From Nitzschia sp. DOCU1 (lineage: Eukaryota > Bacillariophyta > Bacillariophyceae > Bacillariales > Bacillariaceae), in contig OX595995.1 in NCBI GenBank assembly GCA_951394045.1, forward strand, positions 248,001-312,000: DNA of 64,000 nucleotides, given 5' to 3'. A program made the translations under genes and the position numbers. A model generated the notes under the pieces. It was not told where the DNA came from and did not search any database. It was given only the letters and a program-made list of their open reading frames with translations. Every line of letters begins with the position of its first letter. Position 1 is the stretch's first letter. This document shows positions 1-10,043 of the stretch, piece by piece.

Positions 1-3000
1 AAAAATTCAAACTTCTACGAAAGAATTGTATCAAGATCTAAAGGACAGACTGTTCCTTTGGTGTATGCAGAAGGCTTACTATTTCCAGATATTTTTTATT
101 TCCATACTGGTGATGGGTCCATTCTTGGAGCTTTACCAACTGCTTTGTGGACTGACGAAAAAACATTGGCTCAGTATGGTATAGCTTCAATGCGACAACA
201 TGGACGAAATCGTATTTTGGACCCTTCGCTCCTATGCAGTACAGATCCTCGTTATCAATTCTTGACATTTGATATCTTGGTTAACCTGGGGCTCCGTGGC
301 AATGACAGCAGATTAATTCTTCACCGTGGATTTGCAGACCGGCAAGGACAAGATGGCATTGCATTTCAGAGCAATGAGAATGGTGAACTGTATGGAGATT
401 CTTCAGAAAATGCCACCAATGTTCACAAACTATCTGCTCTCATTGGACACAGGCCTCCCCACTATTTTTTTACTCAATCATGCAATCAAAAGACATGCCG
501 GGGATTACGAGTTCTCAGAGAATGGGTAACATCCAGTATAGCCCTTGAAGAAGTTTCCAGAAAGTATAGTGTTACCATGGATGAAGCCCGTTTTCTTTTG
601 CGCGAGTCAGCAGCCCCATATGTCCTAAGGAGCTGGAATGAAGTAAGCACTCTATGGATGAAATATATTGTATATTCTGTGGAAGCGCCTTTGCATGAAA
701 TTGAATGGGCATGGTGGCGTCACGAATTCCAAGAAAAACAAGGAAATCCAAGCCATATTCACGCTATCCTTCGCACAAAAATGGATATCACTACTCCAGA
801 AGGACTGAAGGCTGTTCTATACAAAATACGAGGCTGTTTGGCAGATCTTATACACTACAATGAAATTGCCCAGCTTAAGGAAGAAGGTTTCATATCCTCT
901 TCTTTGCAGCTTCAAGAAATTTTGTGGGATGCAGAGAAGTTTCTTGCCCATCAATGTCATGATAGGTGTCAGGTGCCACGTATAGACAGCAATGGAGAAA
1001 CTCACTTTGTTTGTAAGGTGCCCAGCAATTTTTGGCTAACGGATCAACCCCAAAATCATTCCATTCAACCATTGCCAGTTCAGCACTCTAAAGAATGCTG
1101 TGAAGTGCTGCGACTTTTATCAATGATGGATGGCGATACAATGACTGAAAAACTGCTACAAGCAGAACGACACATTCCTCGAAGTGCAAACACTGATTCC
1201 AAATTTTCTCCTACAAATGGAAAACTTTTCATTTGTTTTCCAAGTGCTCAAAACTTGCAATTCACTACAGGGTACAGTGTTTCTGCATACTTGGCAAAAT
1301 ATGTTTCTGAATTGGATGAAGTCGCAATTGTAAGATTGACACCTCCAACTCCCCAAAGAGAGGAATCAGAAGGTATTACTCCTGGAAGCCTGAATGTGAA
1401 CGGGGAATACACGGCACTCCATAACACTAAGATTACCTCTTGGAAGAGACTTGCAGAAAAAACAAAGAACAAAACTCGTCATGGTCATGGACGAGCTCTG
1501 ACACAAATGGAGTGTCTCACAGTTATTCAAGGTGATTCACTGGTAACAAGTACAATCCAATTCATCCGTATGCCAACTTGTGCTCGGGAATATCGTGCTG
1601 CTGTTTTTAACCGTGTAATGGGGTCCGGAAGACGTCCCCATGACATACAGGCCATGATGGCAGTAACAGGACAAACTGCTCGGGCTGAAATACCAGGCTT
1701 TCCAGCTTCAAGATTATTCACCACTTTTCAACTCACTGTAATTCAAGATGAATTGCGTGCACCACTTTCAACTGATGTGACCACATATTTCAGCATGCGT
1801 CCTCCTGAATTACGTTTTATACGGCAACAAAAATACTATTTGCGTTGGTTTGAGCGGCAAACTGTGACGCCCTTATTTGACCCACAATCTTCTTTGCAAT
1901 ACGTGAAGACTCATATCAAAAGTCGCCTTGAAGAAAGTGAATGGCTTGATGGTTTTAATACAAAACTAAGACTTCGAAGGGGAGCAATTGGGGAAGTTCT
2001 GTTCTATGCAAGAAACACAAATGCTTCTCATTTTGGAAGCAATGTTCGAAAACAGGAAATGCTCGCCCTTTTGTTGAAAATCCAGCGCTTATACAATATT
2101 TTTGTTACAAGGACTGTGTCAATCCGTTTTCCTGCACTTTTACGAGCACAAAAAGATTTCAAGGATATCGAAAAAAGATTTCTGTCAGAAAAATCAAGTG
2201 AAGCTTTACCAATCATTTGGCACACTCCTGTCTATCCCAAAAACAGAAACCGTTTTATGGTTCACCTTCTTCTAGCAATGGGCAGCTTTGAAACAGAATA
2301 TGAACTGATGCTAACTGGGAACCTACGCTCTGCCTTTATCCATGCAGGCTTATTTGATCCAGTTCAAGGAGAGACATCACTTCTAAACCTAACCAGCCGG
2401 TACGTGCGGGAATTTCTCTCCATTCAACCTGGATCAACTTTCCAATTTGACCGGAATTTATGCTTGGCATACTCTACATTGAAAGAAGTGTTACTTGCAA
2501 ATGATTTGGTTGAAACACCACCACTTCCATCTGTTTTACACACTCATATGGTGGAGGAAGCTATGTCAACAACGGAAAGATTTCAAATAGAGCAGCGACG
2601 TTTGTTCATTGACGTTCTTTGGAACGATCTTGTTGCTTGTGGCCTCAACAACATTTTGCCAGACAAGGAAGCGATTCTCCATGCAAGACAATTTCCTACA
2701 AGTATCGATACTACCGGTTTTTATCCTCCTCCTCCCTCTTTTGATCAGAACGTTGCATCCTATCAGGAGCAGAAACAAACTTTATTGGCAATGAAGAAAG
2801 AAATGGATGCATACATTGATCCCACTAAAAACCACAAGAATATTGTTGTTGTTGGTGGTCCAGGAACTGGAAAAACAACAGTATGCGAAATGGCATCACT
2901 TTACGCTATGTGTAAAGGACTGAATGGTGTTTCCACCAGCATTGTTGCAGATCGTGCAAAACAGCTTGGCGGTCTTCACGTTCATCGCCTGACTTCCATG

Positions 3001-4665
3001 AAAGCATCTGGTGGAAATTTAACACCAGGAAGAATGGCCGAAAATGCTTTGGCAGCTATATATCGGAATCCACAACTTCTCTTTTTTTGGCAATGTTTGG
3101 ATTATTTGTATATTGATGAGTTGGGGTTGATGTACGCTGAACTCTTGGCAACCCTTGACATTATTGCAAGATATATCAAGCACAGTGGAGTCTTTATGGG
3201 AGGAATGTTCATAATTTCTTCAATGGATATATTGCAACTCATGCCTTGGCAGGGAACGCCAATCATGATGTCCATCAACATGATTGCTGAATTCAAATTC
3301 CATGAGCTTCTTGAATCGGTACGAGCAGCAAACTGTGCTGCACTTCGAGAAATTTGTTCGTTAACCAGAAATACCTCCTGGTCCCCTGAAGATATTGATC
3401 GATTCTCATTTCTTCTTTCTACAAGCTGCACGTTTCTATCAAGTTTGGTCGATTCGCGAATCCCAGAAGATGCAGTGTTCATTTTTGGTAGACGCGAACC
3501 CTGTCTTCATGTGGAAAAGCAAATGCTTGAGCAGCTTCGCCGTATGTCAATTCCTCTTGTCATATCTCTGGCAACAGATGAAGAGTCAACCACAGGTGGA
3601 AATTGGCACCCAGCTGCTCTTCCAATTGTTCGAAAGCTTTCAAGACAACAGAAAAGAAAAAAACAGCTTGTTTTTTACAAAAATGCACGCTTTGAATTTT
3701 GCCACAATGATAGGAACTTCCAACAGGGTCAATTGGCTATTTTATTGGAATTGGAAGAGGAGCACATTCACAGCAAGGAACCTATAAGTGTCTGGGCTGG
3801 CCCTCCTGGATGTAAGGATTTTCCTTCAATGGATTTTTTCAATGAAAATGGTCTAACCGAAAGAGGCTGGAAAAAAGTCCAAGTTTCTTACACAACATCA
3901 CAAAACGAAACTGTATTCCGAGGTGTCCAAGCCAGACGAACACAATATGGATTGAAACCCAGAATTGCTGCTACTATTCATTCCAGTATGGGTTCAACCT
4001 TATCTTCTGTTGTCACTCAGGTCACAAATAAAGATGATGGATATGACTACAATCTTTGGGAAGCTGCGCAAGTAGTGGTACTGTTGAGTCGAACACGAAA
4101 AGCAAAAGATATTTACTTCGTTGGAGATCCATCTGAAGTGTCAGAACATTTATTGCAAGTGCTCCAAAGAACAAATCGATTTCTACCTTACATTCGTCAG
4201 CTTTTGTCTCAACTTACCAGTGAGGAAAATGACAGTCTACCAATTCTCCAAAATCCTTGCATGTTCCGCCCTTGTGATGCTCAATTACCACCAGAAAATC
4301 ATGGTGTTGTTTATGAATTGATTTCCACAAGGGATATTAATGTGATGTACATTGGTGAGACCAAAAATATTCGTCATCGGTTAACTCAACATAATAGCGG
4401 AGATGGCGGTTCAGCTGTGACAAAGCAACGATTTCTTCAACCATGGGCCGTCTATGCATTTGTGATTGGGTTTACAAGCAAAAGAAATAGACAGACATTC
4501 GAAAGTATTTGGAAATTAAGAGCACGCTCCAGAGGACGGCGCCAACAACCGTTAGATGCAGAAGCACTACTTCATATTGGCCATGAAATGGCAGAAGAAT
4601 GGAATCGCACCAGACGAATGTGCCTTCGAGTGATACGTTGTGGTCACATTAACACGACACAATAA
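1..4665 (+). CDS. Helitron-like Rep/helicase with C-terminal GIY-YIG domain, 5'-truncated by the window
   Basis: The frame is open from base 1, so the true start lies upstream; residues here are counted from codon 58-60. The N-terminal half reads as a Helitron rolling-circle initiator. It has a conserved block at about 144-165, a HUH-type HIH at 233-235 preceded by HEFQ, and a YLAKY motif at 411-415 supplying the candidate catalytic tyrosines. The C-terminal half is a PIF1-type SF1 helicase, with Walker A GPGTGKTT near 934-941, Walker B DE at 1020-1021 and a late LLSRTR motif. A GIY-YIG nuclease module follows, with GVVY at 1416-1419, YIG at 1431-1433, RHRLTQH just after, and a candidate catalytic Glu in FESIWK. 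Rep plus PIF1 helicase in one chain defines Helitrons; the appended GIY-YIG is unusual. The frame is intact to TAA and the codons are AT-rich. It would act in replicative transposition. Assignment to Helitron rather than a Helitron2/Helentron subclass is open. Confidence 0.88.
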   Translation, partial: KNSNFYERIVSRSKGQTVPLVYAEGLLFPDIFYFHTGDGSILGALPTALWTDEKTLAQYGIASMRQHGRNRILDPSLLCSTDPRYQFLTFDILVNLGLRGNDSRLILHRGFADRQGQDGIAFQSNENGELYGDSSENATNVHKLSALIGHRPPHYFFTQSCNQKTCRGLRVLREWVTSSIALEEVSRKYSVTMDEARFLLRESAAPYVLRSWNEVSTLWMKYIVYSVEAPLHEIEWAWWRHEFQEKQGNPSHIHAILRTKMDITTPEGLKAVLYKIRGCLADLIHYNEIAQLKEEGFISSSLQLQEILWDAEKFLAHQCHDRCQVPRIDSNGETHFVCKVPSNFWLTDQPQNHSIQPLPVQHSKECCEVLRLLSMMDGDTMTEKLLQAERHIPRSANTDSKFSPTNGKLFICFPSAQNLQFTTGYSVSAYLAKYVSELDEVAIVRLTPPTPQREESEGITPGSLNVNGEYTALHNTKITSWKRLAEKTKNKTRHGHGRALTQMECLTVIQGDSLVTSTIQFIRMPTCAREYRAAVFNRVMGSGRRPHDIQAMMAVTGQTARAEIPGFPASRLFTTFQLTVIQDELRAPLSTDVTTYFSMRPPELRFIRQQKYYLRWFERQTVTPLFDPQSSLQYVKTHIKSRLEESEWLDGFNTKLRLRRGAIGEVLFYARNTNASHFGSNVRKQEMLALLLKIQRLYNIFVTRTVSIRFPALLRAQKDFKDIEKRFLSEKSSEALPIIWHTPVYPKNRNRFMVHLLLAMGSFETEYELMLTGNLRSAFIHAGLFDPVQGETSLLNLTSRYVREFLSIQPGSTFQFDRNLCLAYSTLKEVLLANDLVETPPLPSVLHTHMVEEAMSTTERFQIEQRRLFIDVLWNDLVACGLNNILPDKEAILHARQFPTSIDTTGFYPPPPSFDQNVASYQEQKQTLLAMKKEMDAYIDPTKNHKNIVVVGGPGTGKTTVCEMASLYAMCKGLNGVSTSIVADRAKQLGGLHVHRLTSMKASGGNLTPGRMAENALAAIYRNPQLLFFWQCLDYLYIDELGLMYAELLATLDIIARYIKHSGVFMGGMFIISSMDILQLMPWQGTPIMMSINMIAEFKFHELLESVRAANCAALREICSLTRNTSWSPEDIDRFSFLLSTSCTFLSSLVDSRIPEDAVFIFGRREPCLHVEKQMLEQLRRMSIPLVISLATDEESTTGGNWHPAALPIVRKLSRQQKRKKQLVFYKNARFEFCHNDRNFQQGQLAILLELEEEHIHSKEPISVWAGPPGCKDFPSMDFFNENGLTERGWKKVQVSYTTSQNETVFRGVQARRTQYGLKPRIAATIHSSMGSTLSSVVTQVTNKDDGYDYNLWEAAQVVVLLSRTRKAKDIYFVGDPSEVSEHLLQVLQRTNRFLPYIRQLLSQLTSEENDSLPILQNPCMFRPCDAQLPPENHGVVYELISTRDINVMYIGETKNIRHRLTQHNSGDGGSAVTKQRFLQPWAVYAFVIGFTSKRNRQTFESIWKLRARSRGRRQQPLDAEALLHIGHEMAEEWNRTRRMCLRVIRCGHINTTQ

Positions 4666-5184
4666 CCATTATACATACAAATAATAGAAAAGAGAATTGT
4701 TCATTCAAATTATTCTAATATGGCTCAGTAACAACTTTGTCAACATTATCTTATGCAAGTTTTCATTGCTTATCTTGCAAGTAGCATGGTAGTTAGATAA
4801 AGCCCATGGCGCCAAGGAATGTGCCACATAATCATAAGGCAGCAAGTTGACCTTCTGACTGATTAGTAAAGGTTGGTGAAGGAACTAATGACAATCATAG
4901 GCGGGAGCTCATGGGTAGATTGTTTCTTGTGGAAGTTGTTGCAGCACCTCCTGGTACAACGACAACAACCCACCCTCTACTAGGAATGGATTGACGGGGC
5001 CGTACACACTATCCAACTGTACAACAGGCAGTCACATAACATCATGACAATGCAGGTAGTAGTAGCAAAGATGAACCCCCCTTGTTATTTGGTAAGGTAG
5101 TACCAACCCTGGCTTTCTTCCAAGAAAGTGGGCCTTGCCGTCGCGCATTGATTTCAATAATTCATCACATTTGGAAGTCCTTTC
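4666..5184. other. AT-rich intergenic stretch after the Rep/helicase ORF
   Basis: No convincing gene is seen. The stretch is AT-rich like the ORFs on both sides and probably belongs to the same element. No terminal repeat is recognisable here. Confidence 0.5.
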
Positions 5185-5430
5185 TTGAGCATTCCAACAT
5201 CCCATATATCTCATTGCCATAAAATTACACTACCTGACATGTCGATCAATATTCATCAACTGCAGTTTACTCTTGCTAAAGCTAGGAGCAAAGCCATTAA
5301 TGATAAATTGCGTTATCATGGCTTAGTTCTAGTCGACGAAACTTCATGGGCAAATGATGTCTGTTTGAACAAAGATGCTGAGCCAACCACTATCTTTGTC
5401 CAAACAAAACATCCCAATGTAAGCCATTAA
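5185..5430 (+). CDS. Small AT-rich ORF, unknown, possibly spliced downstream
   Basis: An 81-codon ORF of unrecognised function. A credible start is the internal ATG that gives MSINIHQL. The sequence CCCAAT|GTAAGC at about 5421 is a good splice donor, and CACAG| before GATCATTGG at 5497/5498 is a matching acceptor. Splicing these would add only a short tail ending in a TGA near 5546. It lies about 520 bp behind the Rep/helicase ORF, on the same strand and with the same base composition, so an accessory gene of that element is possible. Evidence for expression is absent. Confidence 0.3.
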   Translation: MSIPTSHISHCHKITLPDMSINIHQLQFTLAKARSKAINDKLRYHGLVLVDETSWANDVCLNKDAEPTTIFVQTKHPNVSH

Positions 5431-5502
5431 CCACTCCAACGAATATTTTTGAGACCACATCTCACATGACCATGAACCCAGCGTCTTAACAACACAGGAT
5501 CA

Positions 5503-5985
5503 TTGGCTCCATGCTTTGGATGCTTTGATTGTGGAAAGACAAAGTTGACCATGCATGGAATTTTAACACACATTTGTAGTACAGAAATAGAAAGGAAAAC
5601 AAATTCCAGAACAGAAGATGATATTATTGATCAATCCACATATGAAAACAAATATCATGAAGTACTACCAGTTATGCATCAACCCAACGTCATTCAACCA
5701 GCCATAACTTTCCACATTCAAGGAACCCATTGCAGTCATTGTGACCACAGCTATTCCACGCCTTCTTTCAACCATCAAGTTGGTCAACCTCCTGATCGCC
5801 CAACCAATACTAAAAGAAGATCAATTGATGTTGATACCACGTTAATCAAGAACACAAAGAAAGCTTCTAACGAAGAAGGAAATGAAGTCCATTCTGCCAA
5901 CAGAAATGCCCCTAGAGTTCTCAAGTTTATTGAACGCAGCTCAAAAAAAGATGAAAACATGTTAGTACCCCAAAAATACTACTAA
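5503..5985 (+). CDS. AT-rich ORF with Cys/His pairs, unknown
   Basis: About 160 codons, in frame from upstream of 5503, without a good ATG at the 5' end. It contains a CFGCFDC cluster near the start and HCSHCDH about 85 residues in, which could bind metal. The rest is polar and basic and matches no family I recognise. It may be an exon rather than a free-standing gene. It shares strand and AT-richness with the Helitron-like ORF, which makes it candidate cargo. Confidence 0.3.
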   Translation: MAPCFGCFDCGKTKLTMHGILTHICSTEIERKTNSRTEDDIIDQSTYENKYHEVLPVMHQPNVIQPAITFHIQGTHCSHCDHSYSTPSFNHQVGQPPDRPTNTKRRSIDVDTTLIKNTKKASNEEGNEVHSANRNAPRVLKFIERSSKKDENMLVPQKYY

Positions 5986-6067
5986 AGCATAAATGTTGTA
6001 TCCAAATAATTGAAATGAACATTTTCCGAAAGTGATTAGATTCTTGGCATGAGACTAATGAAAGCGT

Positions 6068-6110
6068 CTTTTTTCCACTCAGTGGAAAAAAGCGCTGCTG
6101 CAAAAACTAG
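6068..6110 (+). repeat. Perfect 12-bp-arm hairpin followed by CTAG
   Basis: Arms 6068-6079 and 6081-6092 are perfect inverted complements around one base (CTTTTTTCCACT and AGTGGAAAAAAG). CTAG follows at 6107-6110, 14 bp downstream. Canonical Helitron 3' ends are a short hairpin roughly 10 bp before CTRR, so this fits loosely. The next base is A rather than the T expected of canonical A^T insertion. A transcription terminator for the upstream ORF is the alternative. Confidence 0.45.
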
Positions 6111-6335
6111 ATAGCAATATAGTTCTATGCTTGTTCAGTTCTATAGCGTAAGCATTGACATAAATTTGTGTTCAGCATAGCAAAACTAAGTTAATAGAAG
6201 TTTTATGATAATCTTGTATAGTTTCACTAGAAACTAAAGTCCTAAAAAATTGGTTTTTTTTTCAATGTAGAAAGTCATCAGATAAGAAAACACCACTCAT
6301 AGCATACCATTTGCTTCAGGTCATAAAAAGAAATC

Positions 6336-7193
6336 ATGAAACGTTTGATCATGGCTGATTTTCATCATAACCAGGATCATATTGACCCTCGACTTTCACA
6401 AGATGCTTCAAAAAGCAATACTACTGATGTAGAGAGTAACGTTGTTACTCCCATTCCTGACAAAAGATTTAAATCAACTGCAGAAGATAACAGGGTGGTG
6501 CCCTTTACACAGTGGTCACAAATATTCCGTCAGAACATTGTACCCAAAAACTTCATGTCATTGGGTGCAGAAGTTTCTGTTATCCGAACTTCTTCAAATC
6601 TTATTGCTCTAATTGAAGTTAATCAGGGCAATGATGAAGCTTTCCTTCATCCTTTGATCAAATTAATTACTTCTACTGATCAGCCTAATGAGGAACGATC
6701 ATCTCTTTTGAAAGAAATACCAGTAATTGCGATTGCACCAAGAAGAGTTTCCAAACAAGATAATGTTCCTATTTACAAAACTACACAGGGCAAAACTCAA
6801 TACAAGAAATGTTATATTGTTTGTTTCCAACCTATGGGTTTCACCAGTCATCAGTGCAACCGAATGGCTCAGTGTGTTGCCACTTTCCTTAATAATTGGC
6901 GAAAGAGTCACCCTTACCAGAATTCATATGGCGAACAAATGACGAGTAATAACTCAGATCATTTCATCACTGTTCCACCAGACTTTGATCAAACTCCTCC
7001 TGTGCCTTCTTCTCTTGATTGGTTTCTTCTTGATGAAGATGTACTCAAAATTACAAAGCTGATGGTCCAAACCCGTCACTTACACAAGCAATTCTATTCC
7101 TTGAATGAGAAACTAGCGAATGCGCTTTTTTCGGAACCGTTTCCAGCCATTGCAATGAATGAATTGGGTTATTGTGAGAATATCAACATTTGA
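6336..7193 (+). CDS. 285-aa AT-rich ORF, unknown, putative element accessory protein
   Basis: An intact ORF with an ATG in a plausible context (gaaatcATGAAACG) and a second in-frame ATG a few codons later. The protein is soluble-looking, with no membrane segment or signal peptide, and has a cysteine pair around KKCYIVCFQPMG. I do not recognise a domain. Its AT-richness, strand and placement between the Rep/helicase ORF and the 406-aa ORF suggest it travels with the Helitron-like element. Long intact coding in AT-rich DNA argues that it is real. Confidence 0.5.
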   Translation: MKRLIMADFHHNQDHIDPRLSQDASKSNTTDVESNVVTPIPDKRFKSTAEDNRVVPFTQWSQIFRQNIVPKNFMSLGAEVSVIRTSSNLIALIEVNQGNDEAFLHPLIKLITSTDQPNEERSSLLKEIPVIAIAPRRVSKQDNVPIYKTTQGKTQYKKCYIVCFQPMGFTSHQCNRMAQCVATFLNNWRKSHPYQNSYGEQMTSNNSDHFITVPPDFDQTPPVPSSLDWFLLDEDVLKITKLMVQTRHLHKQFYSLNEKLANALFSEPFPAIAMNELGYCENINI

Positions 7194-7871
7194 ACAATGC
7201 AATATATACTAATATTTACAACTATATGAATATACATAATTACAATTCTTAAGATAGGACTACTTCATTAGCCAAATGCCTTATTATTACTACGGAAGCT
7301 GCCATTCAAAACTCAAGGCCCATGCGCACGGTTGGAATCCAAAGCAAAATGGCGCAGTAAGGAGCACATGCTTACTTCGCAACAGCGGAGGACGCGGAGA
7401 CGTCCAAAATGAAATCCTGCAGAAACGAGTACTTTTGCGACCTTGAGACTCCCCCTTTCCTCCTTCCCGCTCTTAAAGGCTCCGCCCTCCCTTTTAGCCA
7501 CGTGTTCTTCCAGAAACGACCAATGCCATGCCATGCGCTCTGAGGCAATCCCTAGCCCTTCTCTTGTACCACAATCATTACATTCCAGAACATGGATTTG
7601 AGAATTCAAGAGAACAAATTGACTAATGCCAATCAAGAAACCAAACTGTCAACATAACAGAAGCAACCACGACTGCAACCACTTGCCAACAACTTTGCCA
7701 AATCTCTTCCACTCAATGTGGGTCATTGACATCTATCATTCTAATCTCCAGCCACAAGAACGCAACAGCCACAATCGGATTATACTTTGAATTCAAACGC
7801 AACAAAAACAATTTTTTTCATAATCTTTGCCCATGTCATGCTGACAAAGTTGTTACTGCAGCTGTCATAAT
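7194..7871. other. Intergenic stretch, no gene seen
   Basis: About 680 bp between two plus-strand ORFs. Short antisense ORFs are present but have no protein-like features. Promoter or leader sequence for the 406-aa ORF is likely to lie here. Confidence 0.4.
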
Positions 7872-9092
7872 TTGCAATACAGAACAATGGCAACATCTTT
7901 CGTAGATTTGAATTTAGTTCCAGAGGAGGGACCTGGAGAAGTGCTGAGCCCTCAGACACAAATTGTGCCTCTTGTGTATTTTCAGAACAGAGATCATGCA
8001 AATGCACTAGAGGATAAGGTATTGCATCTGAAGATTTTGTCCTGCACAATGGGTGGAAGCAGCAGAAATGCAACGATCAACAATTACTCAACTACTGGCA
8101 ACAAAAGGATGAAAACAACTCAAACAGTGAAGAGCTATAATCGTTTCTTCCTTTGTGCCGATCTATCTAATCCGCCTCATTGTTGTGCCATAATGACACA
8201 AAATGTTCAAGAAACAACAAATCTTCTGAGACATTTACATGGAACAACTTTTGTTGGCAAAGATTTCTATCTGTTTGAACCAAACCTAACAACACAAAGC
8301 ATTGGAAAAACTCTTCCTATTGTTAATTTCAAGGATCGTACTCTCATTCCCCTCAAGCTCACGGAAGACTCTACGAGAAGTACTTCATCCAAGATGCGCC
8401 TGCCTACTGTGCCTGCCGAGACAAATTATTTTGTCTTAAAGAATCAAAGTATTCATCTTCACCGTCCAACAATGCCATTTGATGTTTCATGCAGTGGTAT
8501 GCAATGTGATAGGCAAAAACCTCGGGGTGAGTGCACTTGCTTGCACAATGGACCAGACAAAGCTTTTGTCTATTCCTTTGATATTGAGTTTCCCATTCCG
8601 CCCAAATTTGGATTCGGTAATTCCTACACCACCAGTGGCTTTCGTTCTCTTCAGACTACAAAAATCTTCTTCCACAATTTCGATGATTATGTCTCAATCT
8701 TTGAAATTGATGATGAAATGCTTGCTGTCAAAAGAACTCACCGTTCCAAAATATCTGACATGGTGCAATACATTAACAACCATGGAGGCTGGACTATTGT
8801 TGGATGGTTCAAACTTGGAGAAGTTGCTGATGCTGCAAATGAAAAGGAAAAAGTGGTGAACACTGATGTTACAGTTCGTTTATCATATCTTTATCCCTCG
8901 GCAGGTGATGAACTAATTCTATCCGAGGCTTTCTCTTTCCTACGCATTGGATACACCCCTTCTGGACAGAATCAAAGACGCCAAATACAAGTTGATAGTA
9001 ATAACAACAACCACAACAACAATGTCAATCCTAACGATGATGACGATGACGATGATGATGAAAGCAATGACAATGGTGGTGATCTGGTTTAA
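7872..9092 (+). CDS. 406-aa protein with Cys cluster and acidic tail, possible ssDNA-binding accessory protein of the element
   Basis: An intact ORF; the ATG giving MATSFVDLNL at about 7887 is the better start. The middle holds CSGMQCD followed by CTC, a spacing that could form a zinc ribbon. The surrounding region alternates hydrophobic and polar residues in a beta-rich pattern. The C-terminus is an Asn-rich then Asp-rich tail (eight consecutive Asp). Some Helitrons carry RPA-like single-strand-binding genes, and this protein's layout would suit that role, but no diagnostic OB-fold motif is visible and the link is inference. It has the same strand and AT-rich codons as the Rep/helicase. Confidence 0.5.
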   Translation: MQYRTMATSFVDLNLVPEEGPGEVLSPQTQIVPLVYFQNRDHANALEDKVLHLKILSCTMGGSSRNATINNYSTTGNKRMKTTQTVKSYNRFFLCADLSNPPHCCAIMTQNVQETTNLLRHLHGTTFVGKDFYLFEPNLTTQSIGKTLPIVNFKDRTLIPLKLTEDSTRSTSSKMRLPTVPAETNYFVLKNQSIHLHRPTMPFDVSCSGMQCDRQKPRGECTCLHNGPDKAFVYSFDIEFPIPPKFGFGNSYTTSGFRSLQTTKIFFHNFDDYVSIFEIDDEMLAVKRTHRSKISDMVQYINNHGGWTIVGWFKLGEVADAANEKEKVVNTDVTVRLSYLYPSAGDELILSEAFSFLRIGYTPSGQNQRRQIQVDSNNNNHNNNVNPNDDDDDDDDESNDNGGDLV

Positions 9093-9549
9093 TACCTATG
9101 CTTGACTCCATATATCATAACTAATATAACCAAATTCATTCAATAGAATATTCACCTACAAGAATATACTATTGTCAACTGTTTTTCTTTCAGACCTACA
9201 GCAAAAGGCCATTGTTGCCAAACCATAGTTTTGCCCCTGAGCTAATACTAGCAACCTGACCTTGTGGGGTAGAAAAGAACAAATCTGGTTCAAAATTTGA
9301 GGCCATTGGTCTTTAGCTCTCACATTCTTGATTAACTCTTCTTGTCCCCTAAGAAACGTTGCCATATAACAAGGTTAATATATGACAGCTAAAATGTGTG
9401 ATTCTTTTTTGTGAACAAACAAACTTTCTAACCCTACCTATTGCATTTCATGAATGAGCAACCTCAAGTGCTACTATGGTATTTTGAACGACTTAATTCT
9501 TATTCAAACGGACTGGGGTAACTCTTTTCAAAAGAGGCAGAATCCCACA
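9093..9549. other. AT-rich intergenic stretch, no gene seen
   Basis: Lies between the 3' end of the 406-aa plus-strand ORF and the 3' end of a minus-strand ORF. It probably contains both 3' ends. No terminal repeat or hairpin was recognised. Confidence 0.4.
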
Positions 9550-9924
9550 TTATTTCCAAGGAAGCCACTTCTTCTTGAATAACTCTGGTTTGATGAAATA
9601 CTCCAACAAAGATTTCCAGTCAAAAGAGGGATTACCAATTTCAATCAGTTTTTCTTTCAAATTGAGCTTATTTACTGCCCACTTTGGTGGAGCTCTCCTC
9701 CCATCTTTGCCTTGTTTATCATCCAGCAATTTAAGTCCTTGTAAAATAAACTTGCTATCAGCAACATTGATATCACTTCCGCCCACCACATTCTCGGCAT
9801 TTTTGAATAACTGGGTACAATCTGATACAGTTGGATAAATGCACTTTTTAGGGATGTATTGTTTACGTTTCCCTTTGCTTAGATAGGAGGTTTGGCGTTT
9901 TGTTTGGCTTCTAGTTTTTGTCAT
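9550..9924 (-). CDS. 124-aa Lys-rich basic protein, unknown
   Basis: The start was chosen at the ATG giving MTKTRSQTKRQ, because the longer frame runs into the minisatellite at 10044. The N-terminus is strongly basic, as expected of a nucleic-acid-binding or nuclear protein, and the C-terminus ends in a Lys/Trp-rich tail (KKKWLPWK). No domain is recognised. It converges on the 406-aa ORF and shares its AT-richness, so it may be the last gene of the element or the first host gene beyond it. Confidence 0.4.
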   Translation of the reverse strand: MTKTRSQTKRQTSYLSKGKRKQYIPKKCIYPTVSDCTQLFKNAENVVGGSDINVADSKFILQGLKLLDDKQGKDGRRAPPKWAVNKLNLKEKLIEIGNPSFDWKSLLEYFIKPELFKKKWLPWK

Positions 9925-10043
9925 TATTGAAATTATGACTGGCTCCATGAGGATGAATTTGTTGATTACCACCAGACTGTATGCCAACAATATAAGTTTT
10001 CCAAGACGACCCTCTATTACCAAAATCTTCAGATCCTGCAGAT

